64,000 nucleotides of DNA from Chitinophaga sp. Ak27 (GTDB lineage: Bacteria > Bacteroidota > Bacteroidia > Chitinophagales > Chitinophagaceae), in the NCBI RefSeq assembly GCF_012726295.1, contig NZ_JABAOB010000009.1, forward strand, positions 248,001 through 312,000, read 5' to 3'. Both the position numbers and the translations under genes were made by a program. The notes beneath the pieces are model-generated. The model was not told the DNA's origin, searched no databases, and saw nothing but the letters and a program-made list of their open reading frames with translations. Below are positions 15,668 to 24,624 of this stretch, piece by piece (the stretch's first letter is position 1; each line of letters opens with the position of its first letter).

Positions 15668-17818
15668 TCAGTTACCCGGTGCAAAGGGAAACTGTAGCTT
15701 TTTATAGTACTCCAATGTTTTGTCTGGTGGTGCATAGCCTGCTGGTAGCGGCATATGGCTAAACGTCTGGAAGTATAGCAGGCAGGCGTTTCTCCACCAG
15801 GAGGCTTCGTATTGCTGAATTTTCAGCAGCATAGTTACCTGCGCAAACCGCTGCTGATCTATAAAAGGGCGCAGGCTTTCCCAGGTATGCTGCATACCGG
15901 TTACCCTGCTCGCGCCGGTATAGTATTGGTAACATAGTTCCTCCCAAAGGTTCCTGCCGCTTTTCATGCGAAAATGCCAGGGCACATGATGAAACCAGAG
16001 CAGGTATCTTTCATCGCAGGTGTTGATGTCTTCCCATTGCCGCTGTACGGCCGGCTGGTATTGTGCCAATGCATTGCTGCCGGTGGCGGTACGATCGAAG
16101 CCGATACCAACGCTATCTGCTTTGTGGTAGTAAACGGGATTCCATTCGGGCCGATGCTGGTTATTGACCCAGGGCGCTGGCCCATAGTGATGCCCCGTGC
16201 CCATGATATGATGTAATCCGATGGGGTTGGAATACTGTACGATAATATCACGGCTTTCCAGCATCAACCGGATGGCACTTTTTAGGAAAGTAAGATCATT
16301 GGAGAAAGTCATACGCAACCATTCTTCCGCTATCTGCTCACCGGAAAGAGTATGATCCCATGCTAATCGCCCCAGTGCATACCAGTTGGCCTGCGCAAAG
16401 GGATGGCCGCACCAGTTGATATCGTTGCCGATATTGGCTACGCCGGCCATGCCGCTGAGCATATGTTGATCCAGGCTCCCATCAATGACTTTAGCTACGG
16501 TGCTGCCGGCGCCTTTACTATAAGTATCGCTTTCCAGCGTTTCTTTGAACAGGGGAGCCAGGAAAACAAGGCTGGTTCCTTGTCCCAGGTATTCCTGCGT
16601 AAGCTGGAATTCCATCATCAACGATGTTTTAGGCATGGCGCCAAACAGGGGATGAAAAGGTTCACGCGGCATGAAGTCGATAGCGCCGTTTTTTACCTGC
16701 AACAATACGTTAGGCCTGAACTGCCCGTCGAGCGGAACGAAGTCGTCGTAAGCCTGTTTATGGCGGTCTGCCGGGTTATCGTGACTGTACACGAATGCGC
16801 GCCATATCACGATGCCTTTATATGGAGCGATGGCATCTGCCAGCATATTGGCGCCGTCGGCATGGGTACGGTGATAGTCCTGTGGTCCTGGTTGCCCTTC
16901 GCTGTTGGCTTTTACGAGAAAACCACCGAAGTCGGGAATATAGGAATAGATCTCCTTTATTTTTTCTTTCCACCATCCGCGTACGCTGTCATTCAACGGG
17001 TCGGCGGTGGTAAGTCCACCAAGTTCCATCGGGGCGCTGAACCGGGCAGTGAGGTATACCCGGATGCCATAGGGGCGGAACACGTCTGCGAGGGCTTTTA
17101 CTTTTTCCAGGTAGGCAGGCGTCAAGGCCGTGGCGTTAGCGTTAACGTTGGTAAGTACCGTACCATTGATACCGATGGAGGCATTGGCCCGGGCATAGTC
17201 GATATAACGCTGATCAATATACGTAGGGAGTGTATGCCAGTTCCAGATGGAAAAACCCGCATATCCTCTTTCTACGGTGCGGTTGAGGTTATCCCAGTGA
17301 TCCAGCATACGTAACCGGATTTTAGGCGCCGATACAATAGGTTGATCGGGAAGAGGCTGAGCAGTTTGCAGCAGGCGCAAAAAATGAAATACGCCGTAAA
17401 GTACGCCTATGGAGGTGTTGCCGCTGATGAGGATACAGCGCTTTCCTCGCAGTGTTTTGGGAACGATCACGAAGCCCTCGTTGCCGGCGGCTTTCAACAG
17501 ACCGGTGATGCCTGCCTGGGTAATGAGCGTGGACTGTTGCGGCGTGCCGGCAATCACCGTTCCATCCTGGTGTAGGGTAGTGGTGGCAGACAGTTGGGTT
17601 TGCAGCAGGTGGGAGAGGCCATTGAGCAGCTCCTGCCTGGCAATAGTCAGCGTGGCATCGGAGGGATTGATCATGACGGTGCTGATGTGGTGGCGATAGG
17701 TTGCTTGCAGCATTTTATCGGCTACCGGCGGATACCTCAGCCAGAGGTCATACCCGTTTTCTCCTTTGGCGGGAAGAAAGCAACAGAGACATAAGAACAA
17801 TAACGTGGAATTTTTCAT
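15668..17818 (-). CDS. GH67 alpha-glucuronidase
   Basis: A 716-residue secreted GH67 enzyme that removes (4-O-methyl)glucuronic acid from the ends of xylo-oligosaccharides. A signal peptide is present (MKNSTLLFLCLCCFLPAKG). The catalytic Glu307 lies in VKANSEGQPGP, Asp381 in VKNGAIDFMPREPFHP and Glu409 in FQLTQEYLG. Their spacing (74 and 28) agrees with characterised GH67 enzymes. Length is typical. It is the first gene of a minus-strand operon with the SDR and esterase, and a LacI-type operator lies centred 57 bases upstream. Probably periplasmic. Confidence 0.95.
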   Translation of the reverse strand: MKNSTLLFLCLCCFLPAKGENGYDLWLRYPPVADKMLQATYRHHISTVMINPSDATLTIARQELLNGLSHLLQTQLSATTTLHQDGTVIAGTPQQSTLITQAGITGLLKAAGNEGFVIVPKTLRGKRCILISGNTSIGVLYGVFHFLRLLQTAQPLPDQPIVSAPKIRLRMLDHWDNLNRTVERGYAGFSIWNWHTLPTYIDQRYIDYARANASIGINGTVLTNVNANATALTPAYLEKVKALADVFRPYGIRVYLTARFSAPMELGGLTTADPLNDSVRGWWKEKIKEIYSYIPDFGGFLVKANSEGQPGPQDYHRTHADGANMLADAIAPYKGIVIWRAFVYSHDNPADRHKQAYDDFVPLDGQFRPNVLLQVKNGAIDFMPREPFHPLFGAMPKTSLMMEFQLTQEYLGQGTSLVFLAPLFKETLESDTYSKGAGSTVAKVIDGSLDQHMLSGMAGVANIGNDINWCGHPFAQANWYALGRLAWDHTLSGEQIAEEWLRMTFSNDLTFLKSAIRLMLESRDIIVQYSNPIGLHHIMGTGHHYGPAPWVNNQHRPEWNPVYYHKADSVGIGFDRTATGSNALAQYQPAVQRQWEDINTCDERYLLWFHHVPWHFRMKSGRNLWEELCYQYYTGASRVTGMQHTWESLRPFIDQQRFAQVTMLLKIQQYEASWWRNACLLYFQTFSHMPLPAGYAPPDKTLEYYKKLQFPFAPGN

Positions 17819-17867
17819 ATCGACAACTACCTATTTGATGGATTTAGTGTTATTTTTCAATTATTTT

Positions 17868-17883
17868 ACGCAATCGGTTGCGT
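17868..17883. promoter_or_regulatory. LacI-type operator upstream of GH67 gene
   Basis: ACGCAATCGGTTGCGT is a near-perfect 16-bp palindrome with one mismatched central pair. It lies between the lacI stop and the GH67 start codon, centred 57-58 bases upstream of that ATG. A second copy lies upstream of the repressor gene itself. This is the standard size and symmetry of a LacI-family site. Confidence 0.85.
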
Positions 17884-17901
17884 ATCATAATCCCAAAAAA
17901 G

Positions 17902-18945
17902 CTATTCGGGGTTCTTATTTTTCAGGGATGAAGCCCGTATTACCAAATCAGCCCGGAGGGTGATGGCATTGGTGGCGTGCAGATCGCTGATACCTTTCAG
18001 GTGGTTAATCAGGTAGGTAGCGGCCGTGTGACCAATGCTGTCGCCGGAGTATTCGACCGTAGTAAGATTGGGCGCAATCACTTTGCTGATCGGGTCGTTG
18101 TTGAAACCAGCGAAGGCAATGTCTTCCGGGATACGGAGCCCAGCACCCTGCAGTGCCAGCATGCAATAAACCGCCGCGGTGTCATTGGCCGAAAAAACAG
18201 CATCCGGGCGTTTGTTGGGCGACAGTTCCAGGATATGCCCGGCCGCGTCAGTGCCGGCCTGTTCAGAGAGGGGACCGGTAAGGTGCAGTTGCTCAGTAAA
18301 AGGCAGGTGATGGTCCTGCAGCGCTTTCCGGTATCCATTGAGCCTTTCCTGGTATACATTTCTCAATACATTACCTCCCAGGTGCATGATTCGTTTACAA
18401 CCCTGGTCTATCAGGTGTTTGGTGACCTGGTATGCCGCCTCGAAGTTGTTGATCCCCACTGAGGTGCTTTCGTCATGCGGGTATACGCGGTCGAAGAAAA
18501 TAACCGGAATTTTTCGTTTAAAGAACGGCTCCAGGTGATGGATATGCTGTGTGTTGGAAGATAATGAGATAAGCAGCCCATCCACCCGTTTGTTAAACAT
18601 CGTGGCGGCATTGCGCTTTTCTTTTTCCACGTCCTCAAGCGATTGCGCAATGATCAGGTTGTAACCATACCGGTTGGCAGCGTTTTCCATGCCCGCCAGG
18701 GCGGAAGACATGAAGTAGCTGTTGAGCCGTGGCACAATAACTCCCAAGGTATGCGTATGCCGGCTTCTCAGGTTGCTGGCAAATGCATTGGACTGGTACC
18801 CCAGCGTTTGCACGGCATCCGTGATCTTTTTCCGGGTAGCTTTGCTGATCATGGGGTTGTTTTTTAACCCCCGGCTTACCGTGGCTGCCGATATATTTAG
18901 GTATTTGGCGATGTCGTATATCGTGATTTCCCGTTCGTCTGACAT
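17902..18945 (-). CDS. LacI-family transcriptional regulator
   Basis: A 347-residue repressor. N-terminal helix-turn-helix with ITIYDIAKYLNISAATVSRG and the hinge region (GYQSNAFASNLRSRHTHTLG), then a periplasmic-binding-like sugar domain (GVIVPRLNSYFMSSALAG, VIFFDRVYPHDESTSVGINN, RPDAVFSANDTAAVYC). It lies between the GH67 operon and the divergent uxuA. The two operators at the same distance from the GH67 and lacI start codons suggest that it represses the glucuronate genes and itself. The effector is likely glucuronate, an intermediate, or a xylo-oligosaccharide (inference). Confidence 0.93.
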   Translation of the reverse strand: MSDEREITIYDIAKYLNISAATVSRGLKNNPMISKATRKKITDAVQTLGYQSNAFASNLRSRHTHTLGVIVPRLNSYFMSSALAGMENAANRYGYNLIIAQSLEDVEKEKRNAATMFNKRVDGLLISLSSNTQHIHHLEPFFKRKIPVIFFDRVYPHDESTSVGINNFEAAYQVTKHLIDQGCKRIMHLGGNVLRNVYQERLNGYRKALQDHHLPFTEQLHLTGPLSEQAGTDAAGHILELSPNKRPDAVFSANDTAAVYCMLALQGAGLRIPEDIAFAGFNNDPISKVIAPNLTTVEYSGDSIGHTAATYLINHLKGISDLHATNAITLRADLVIRASSLKNKNPE

Positions 18946-18995
18946 GTTGCTTCAACTTGTACTTCAAAGGAAGTGAACTTTTTTTGAATAAAAAA

Positions 18996-19011
18996 ACGCA
19001 ATCGGTTACGT
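18996..19011. promoter_or_regulatory. LacI-type operator in the lacI-uxuA intergenic region
   Basis: ACGCAATCGGTTACGT differs by one base from the copy before the GH67 gene. It is centred about 58 bases upstream of the lacI start and about 173 upstream of uxuA, so it may control either or both divergent genes. Confidence 0.82.
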
Positions 19012-19122
19012 TGTATTCGGTTTTTATTATATTCGTTCCCATGGACGCCTGATATTGATCGGCACGGGAGCTGCCTGTCAGCCAGGCTCTGTGCCCTTCG
19101 TCCGCCAGCAATCCATCGCGCC

Positions 19123-19144
19123 GCGCAGGTAGTTATTCCTGCGC
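19123..19144 (+). promoter_or_regulatory. GC-rich hairpin in the uxuA leader
   Basis: GCGCAGG and CCTGCGC form 7-bp arms around an 8-base loop, 33-54 bases upstream of the uxuA start. It may influence leader stability; no T-run follows. Confidence 0.4.
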
Positions 19145-19176
19145 AGTAATCGATTGAATAATTAAAACAACCTATT

Positions 19177-20355
19177 ATGTTAATGCACGAAACCATGCGG
19201 TGGTTTGGGCCGCAGGACCCGGTAAGTTTAAACGATATCCGGCAGGCCGGTTGCGCAGGAGTAGTCACCGCCCTGCACCAGGTACCGGTGGGCGAGGTGT
19301 GGTCTTTAACTGCCATCCGCGAGCGGCAGTCCCTTATCGAACAGGCAGGCATGAGCTGGACGGTGGTAGAAAGTTTACCGGTAAGCGAAGATATAAAGCG
19401 GCGAAGCGGCCATTATCTTACCCATATGGCTAACTATCTGGAAAGCCTGCATCACCTGGCCACCTGTGGAATTAAAGTCGTTACCTATAACTTTATGCCC
19501 GTGCTGGATTGGGTGAGAACGGATATCAGCTACCCGCTTCCTGATGGCAGCAAGGCGCTTTATTATGAAAGGGCGGCCTTTGTGGCATTCGATCTTTTTA
19601 TGTTGAAAAGACCAGGCGCCGCAAGCGATTATAGTTCCACAGAAATAGCGCTGTCAGAGGCCTGGTGGCAAACCCACACCGATGAGCAAAAAGATACCGT
19701 GTTCCGGAATGCACTATTGGGTTTGCCCGGGAGCACCGGTCGTTTTGAACCGGCTGACATATTAACTGCCTTAACCGCTTACCAGCAGATTGATGCCAAC
19801 CAATTGCGAGAGAACTTATTTTATTTTTTGAGAGAAGTAATCCCGGTAGCGGAAGCCCTGGGTTTGAAGATGGCGATCCATCCAGACGATCCTCCCTACC
19901 CGGTGCTGGGGTTACCCCGTATTGTAAGCACGGAAGTGGATTTACTTCGTGTCATACAAGCCATACCCTCGCCGGCAAATGGCTTCTGCTATTGTACCGG
20001 TTCGCTCGGCGTAAGGCCAGGCAACGACCTTACAGGAATCATTCAACGATTAGGCACACATATTCATTTCCTGCACCTGCGCAATACCCGTCGCGACTAC
20101 GCCGGAAATTTTTTCGAAGCAGCGCACCTGGATGGAGATACAGATATGGTGGGCATTGTACGCGAATTGTTACTGCTGATGCAACAGCGGAATATTGCGC
20201 TGCCGGTAAGGCCGGACCATGGTCACCAGATGCTGGATGATTTGCATAAAACAACCTATCCGGGGTATTCATGTATTGGACGGTTGAAGGGACTGGCGGA
20301 GTTGCGGGGATTGCAGATTGGATTGGCAAATGTGTTATTGGAGAAAATACATTAA
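19177..20355 (+). CDS. uxuA: Mannonate dehydratase
   Basis: A 392-residue enzyme that dehydrates D-mannonate to 2-keto-3-deoxygluconate. It aligns from its first residues with UxuA (MRWFGPQDPVSLNDIRQAG, GVVTALHQVPVGEVWS, VVESLPVSEDIKRRSG) and has the family's metal-binding motifs (MAIHPDDPPYPVLGLPRI, FCYCTGSLGVRPGND, RPDHGHQMLDD). Divergent from lacI, with a shared operator. With the GH67 glucuronidase and SDR it links xylan glucuronate to the KDG route; uxaC, kdgK and a transporter are not in this window. Confidence 0.95.
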   Translation: MLMHETMRWFGPQDPVSLNDIRQAGCAGVVTALHQVPVGEVWSLTAIRERQSLIEQAGMSWTVVESLPVSEDIKRRSGHYLTHMANYLESLHHLATCGIKVVTYNFMPVLDWVRTDISYPLPDGSKALYYERAAFVAFDLFMLKRPGAASDYSSTEIALSEAWWQTHTDEQKDTVFRNALLGLPGSTGRFEPADILTALTAYQQIDANQLRENLFYFLREVIPVAEALGLKMAIHPDDPPYPVLGLPRIVSTEVDLLRVIQAIPSPANGFCYCTGSLGVRPGNDLTGIIQRLGTHIHFLHLRNTRRDYAGNFFEAAHLDGDTDMVGIVRELLLLMQQRNIALPVRPDHGHQMLDDLHKTTYPGYSCIGRLKGLAELRGLQIGLANVLLEKIH

Positions 20356-20502
20356 GAGATATCATTGATTCCTATTTTTCGGAGCTCCTAATTGTTAATA
20401 CACTTTTAATCGCATTTGCCAGGTATATTTCGCCTATGCCGCTACTAGCTTTGTCAATTTACCAAACGCGGAGCGCGTTTTATACTAAACTGGCAATTGT
20501 TT

Positions 20503-20841
20503 ATGCAGGAACCAACAAAATATAGAATACAAGCAATCATGGAGAGATGAACACCTGAAATGGGTATGCGGATTTGCGAATACCCCGGGGTGGTAAATTA
20601 TTTATCGGTGTTGATGATAGAGGGACGGTGGAATGACTATTATGCACGGGTGGAGAAAGTTAAGCGAAATATAGGCGACTCGATTAATATCAAGGAAATC
20701 CAATCAACTACGTCGTTAAGCCATGGCGTTAATTGTCACCAGGAGAAGAACGGCCCCGTACTACCGGATGTAGTAATTAAAAGCGATATCCTGGGAGAAA
20801 AAGACCCGGTATTAACTTACCTGCTTCAGATGATACAGTAA
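20503..20841 (+). pseudogene. Decayed AlbA_2 (Schlafen-like) ATP-binding gene
   Basis: A shifted frame reads QNIEYKQSWRDEHLKWVCGF followed by ANTP, and the next frame continues GGKLFIGVDDRGTV. Together these are the N-terminus of an AlbA_2-domain protein, interrupted by a +1 frameshift at the CCCCGGGG run near 20584-20590. The start ATG at 20503 also needs a frameshift to join. Downstream (20760-20841) only a remnant with EKDPVLTYLLQMIQ survives, resembling the DPV-repeat hinge of such proteins, so the middle is deleted. The intact family is a DNA-binding AlbA_2 domain plus a GHKL-type ATPase-like region and winged helix. No functional product is expected. Confidence 0.7.
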
Positions 20842-21164
20842 GCCCGCGACGACTAAAAAACAGCTATTTGTTAAACTCTTTTATGTCTTTCACTGTTTTA
20901 ATAAGATAATCATTCTTCTTCTTCCGTTGTTAAGGAAACTGGTAAAACAATACCAGCAACGGTTAACCTACCATAAGGATGTGGCCGGAATATTTCATAT
21001 ATTAGGTTAACTATTATCTATGAGCTTGTGAATGTATTTTAGGCAGCGCATGATTCTTTTTGTTCAACTTATTCGCTTGTCGGTTCCATCTATTTTTTAT
21101 CTATAGGATGTATCATTTTTAGCAATTATCAACCAGTAATTCTATAACATTAAACATCAGATGT
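20842..21164 (+). other. Region upstream of the SusC gene
   Basis: About 320 bases with no gene. It is AT-rich. It holds an inverted repeat, GGTTAACCTA at 20961-20970 and TAGGTTAAC at 21003-21011, 32 bases apart. This could bind a regulator of the SusC/SusD pair. I find no ECF-type or riboswitch element, and the promoter cannot be located with confidence. Confidence 0.5.
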
Positions 21165-24100
21165 ATGTGGAAACAGCTTCCTACCTGTACAGGCTTCATG
21201 ATATTATCATGCCTGCTACTCAGCCTGTCTATTACTGTAAATGCGCAGCAAACAAAAATTATAGGTAAGGTTACCGGCGCTGGTAACTTACCTGTACCCG
21301 GCGTTACAGTTCTTATCAAAGGCAATACCACCAGGGGTACTGCTACGGATCTCAATGGTAATTATACCATACAGGCAACCGCAGACGCCACCCTCACTTT
21401 TACTGCTGTTGGTTATATCAAACAGGAAGTACCAGTAGGCGGAAGAAGCATTATCAATATCACCCTGGCAGAAGACAACAAACAATTGGGCGAATTGGTG
21501 GTAACTGCTTTGGGTGTAAAGAAAGAAAAGAAAAAACTCGGGTACTCGGTAACAGAGCTCAAAGGAGAGGAGCTGGCTGTTACCAATGAAATCAACCCCG
21601 TCAATGCACTGCAAGGCAAGGTGGCCGGTGTGCAGATCGACCAGGGCGCCGGCGGATTGTTTGGTAGCACCAAAATCCTGATCCGGGGTAACTCTACACT
21701 GGGTAACAATAACCAACCTATTTTTGTCATTGATGGCGTAATCATGGATAATAATACCTTCAGTGGTACCGGACGTGACTTTGGGAACGATCTTAAAAAC
21801 CTCAATATGGAGGATTTTGAGAGCGTATCTGTCCTGAAAGGCTCCGCTGCCGCCGCACTTTATGGCTCCCGCGCTATCAATGGGGTGATATTGATCACCA
21901 CCAAAAAAGGGAAGGCGCAGAAAGGTATAGGCGTTAACGTTACCCAGTCATACAATGTATTTAAACCTTATTCTGGCCCCGATTTTCAGAACGAATATGG
22001 AGGAGGTACTGTCGGCGCCTTCTTTACTGATAACCGCGATCAAAACTATAAACCGGAAGATGCCTGGAGAACTAAGGTATTTCCGATAGACCCGGTCACC
22101 GGCAAGCCATATATCGACCGGCAGGTAGGGCGTGAACTGGAAAACTGGGGCCCTAAATTTACAGGACAGGAAGTCACCAACTACGATGGGACCACCACCC
22201 GCTATGTGGCCCAACCACATAATTTCCTGGATGCTTTCCAGACAGGACGAGGCTATGCCACCAACATTGCCATGGATGGCGGAAATGATAAATCCACCTT
22301 CCGCCTGTCGTACACCCGCGATCAAAGTGATGGTATTGTACGCATGAACTCCATGGTGAAAAATGCCTTTGATCTTCGCGTTACACATAATATCAATAAA
22401 TGGATCACCGCAGACGTAAGCGCCAACTACACCGTTTTTAACGGTAAAAACCCGCCCCGCCTGGGGGGCCTCGATGCCTTTGCTTCCTATAATTTCGGTA
22501 AACTGTTTTCCTGGGTGCTGCCACGTAACTATGATACAAAGTATTGGATGCAGCGCGATAAATACGTAAGCGTATTTGGCGGTACCCCCAATCCCGGAGA
22601 TCCGGCGGAACCCAATAAGGCGCCCGAATCACGCTTTTGGTTTAATTTATTTGAAAACAGCTATATCCAGGACGAACAGAATATAAGGGGACGTATTGTC
22701 TTAACTGCTACCCTGAATCCATGGGCCAAATTGCAACTGGAAGGAAACGTCAATAACCTGTATCTCCGCAATGAAAATAAGGAATTGGGACAAGGACATG
22801 ACTTTACCGGTGGCTTGTATGGACTGGGACATACTTCCAAGGAAAGTTATTTCCTGAAATGGATGCTGATGATCAACAAAAATCTTACTAAAGACCTGGA
22901 ATTAAATGGATATATCGGCGGTGAAACACAACGTTATAATACTACTTACAACTATAGCGAAACCCGCGGGGGACTGAGCTACCCGGGGAATTACTTCATC
23001 GCCAACTCTGTACAAACACCCTATACAGAAGGAGGCGTGAAAAGCCGGAAAGCATTTAACTCATTATACGCCAGCGCCGATCTCGCATTTAAAAACCAGC
23101 TGTTCCTCCTGGCTACCTTGCGCGGCGACTGGTCCTCTGCATTAACTTATACAAATGGTACCGGTAATAATTTTTATAACTATCCGGCAGTCAGCTTATC
23201 CTGGCTGTTTTCAGAAACCTTCAAATTGCCCGACTGGATTAGCTATGGTAAGCTGAGAGCCAACATAGCCGCACTCGGAAAGGATACGGATCCTTTTGGT
23301 ATCAACCCGGGTTTTGCGTTTAACGGTTATACCAACAGCAATACCACCGACTACCCGATTTCTACCTATACACGGTATCCGGACCCGCTTACCGGTAAGT
23401 TCATTGCGCTGGTGCCCAACCTGAAACCAGAAAGGAAAATTGCCAAAGAAGTAGGCGCGGAAATGCGTTTCCTGAAAAACCGTATCGGGTTTGATATCTC
23501 TCTGTACCAGGATAACACGAAAAACCAGATTATTAGCATCGGCACACCACCGGAAACAGGCCTGGAGGGGATTATTATCAACGCAGGAAATATCCAGAAC
23601 AAGGGTATTGAACTCATGGTAACCGGTACGCCCGTGCAAACGAAGAATTTTGAGTGGAATACCAGTTTCAACTATTCCCATAACCGTAATCTCATTGTAG
23701 ACCTGTATGCTGGCCGTAATGAGTACGACCTGGGCGCTAACATTGGTGAAATCAGTACCTGGGCTATTGTGGGAAAATCTTACGGCACCCTGCGCACAAC
23801 TATTCACTCTTCGCCTTACCAGGCTACTGATGCCAATGGTAATCCCATTGCTAGTCCGAACAACGGGAAGCCAATACTGGCCTGGCGTTCCGACGCAAGA
23901 GCAGCTTTCCCTGCTCGTAGCAATACCCTGCAGGATGTAGGTGACATCAATGCGAAATTCCGCGGCGGCTGGGAAAATACATTCCGGTATAAGAACTTCA
24001 GCCTGGGCGTACTGCTGGATGCTAAATTCGGAGGCGACTTTGTACTGCTGACTTACCGCTATGGTACCCATACCGGCGTATTCCCCAATACCCTGGCAGG

Positions 24101-24602
24101 TCGCGACGCCAGCCATGGCGGTATTACCTGGACCAGCAAATACGATAACCAGACTTATGACGATGGTCTTATCCCCGACGGCGTTTTTGCCAAAGGGCAA
24201 ATGATAACGCAGCCCAACGGCAGCCAGGTCGACGTTGGCGGCATGTCTTACCTGGAAGCCTATAACAAAGGATATGTAGAGCCTACGCATGCACCGCAAT
24301 TCTATTATCGCTATGGCTCTTCTTCTACCGGCGTGGCTGATTACTGGATCAAAAAGAATTCATGGATCTCCCTGCGGCAGGTATCATTGTCTTATCGTTT
24401 CTCACCGAAGATATGCGAAAAGCTGCACCTCAATAACCTAAGCCTGGCAGTAGTAGGACGTGATTTGCTTTATCTGTATAACAGTTTGCCTTTCAACTAC
24501 AACCCGGCCTCCAACAACTCTAATAACACGGCATTTTCCGGTGAAGAGGGTTTCCTGCCAATGGTACGGTCTATTACAGGAACCATCAGAGTGGGCTTCT
24601 AA
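21165..24602 (+). CDS. SusC/RagA-type TonB-linked receptor
   Basis: A 1145-residue outer-membrane transporter. Signal peptide (about residues 1-28), then a carboxypeptidase-regulatory-like domain (GKVTGAGNLPVPGVTVLIKG), a linker ending in KKEKKKLGYSVTELKGEEL, a TonB plug (NPVNALQGKVAGVQIDQGAG, SVLKGSAAAALYGSRAINGV) and a long beta-barrel. There is no N-terminal STN domain, so it is not a sigma-coupled transducer. It forms a substrate-uptake pair with the SusD-like gene 22 bases downstream. No glycosidase, peptidase or regulator is adjacent, so the substrate cannot be inferred. Confidence 0.95.
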   Translation: MWKQLPTCTGFMILSCLLLSLSITVNAQQTKIIGKVTGAGNLPVPGVTVLIKGNTTRGTATDLNGNYTIQATADATLTFTAVGYIKQEVPVGGRSIINITLAEDNKQLGELVVTALGVKKEKKKLGYSVTELKGEELAVTNEINPVNALQGKVAGVQIDQGAGGLFGSTKILIRGNSTLGNNNQPIFVIDGVIMDNNTFSGTGRDFGNDLKNLNMEDFESVSVLKGSAAAALYGSRAINGVILITTKKGKAQKGIGVNVTQSYNVFKPYSGPDFQNEYGGGTVGAFFTDNRDQNYKPEDAWRTKVFPIDPVTGKPYIDRQVGRELENWGPKFTGQEVTNYDGTTTRYVAQPHNFLDAFQTGRGYATNIAMDGGNDKSTFRLSYTRDQSDGIVRMNSMVKNAFDLRVTHNINKWITADVSANYTVFNGKNPPRLGGLDAFASYNFGKLFSWVLPRNYDTKYWMQRDKYVSVFGGTPNPGDPAEPNKAPESRFWFNLFENSYIQDEQNIRGRIVLTATLNPWAKLQLEGNVNNLYLRNENKELGQGHDFTGGLYGLGHTSKESYFLKWMLMINKNLTKDLELNGYIGGETQRYNTTYNYSETRGGLSYPGNYFIANSVQTPYTEGGVKSRKAFNSLYASADLAFKNQLFLLATLRGDWSSALTYTNGTGNNFYNYPAVSLSWLFSETFKLPDWISYGKLRANIAALGKDTDPFGINPGFAFNGYTNSNTTDYPISTYTRYPDPLTGKFIALVPNLKPERKIAKEVGAEMRFLKNRIGFDISLYQDNTKNQIISIGTPPETGLEGIIINAGNIQNKGIELMVTGTPVQTKNFEWNTSFNYSHNRNLIVDLYAGRNEYDLGANIGEISTWAIVGKSYGTLRTTIHSSPYQATDANGNPIASPNNGKPILAWRSDARAAFPARSNTLQDVGDINAKFRGGWENTFRYKNFSLGVLLDAKFGGDFVLLTYRYGTHTGVFPNTLAGRDASHGGITWTSKYDNQTYDDGLIPDGVFAKGQMITQPNGSQVDVGGMSYLEAYNKGYVEPTHAPQFYYRYGSSSTGVADYWIKKNSWISLRQVSLSYRFSPKICEKLHLNNLSLAVVGRDLLYLYNSLPFNYNPASNNSNNTAFSGEEGFLPMVRSITGTIRVGF

Positions 24603-24624
24603 ATAAAATCTAAACTGATTAGCT

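Noticed and set aside
17974..18462. A 161-codon plus-strand frame antisense to lacI.
   Set aside because: It is a shadow of lacI; the LacI frame has complete domain features.
20271..20525. An 84-codon plus-strand frame after uxuA.
   Set aside because: It starts within uxuA in another frame and crosses the beginning of the decayed AlbA_2 gene, with no domain of its own.
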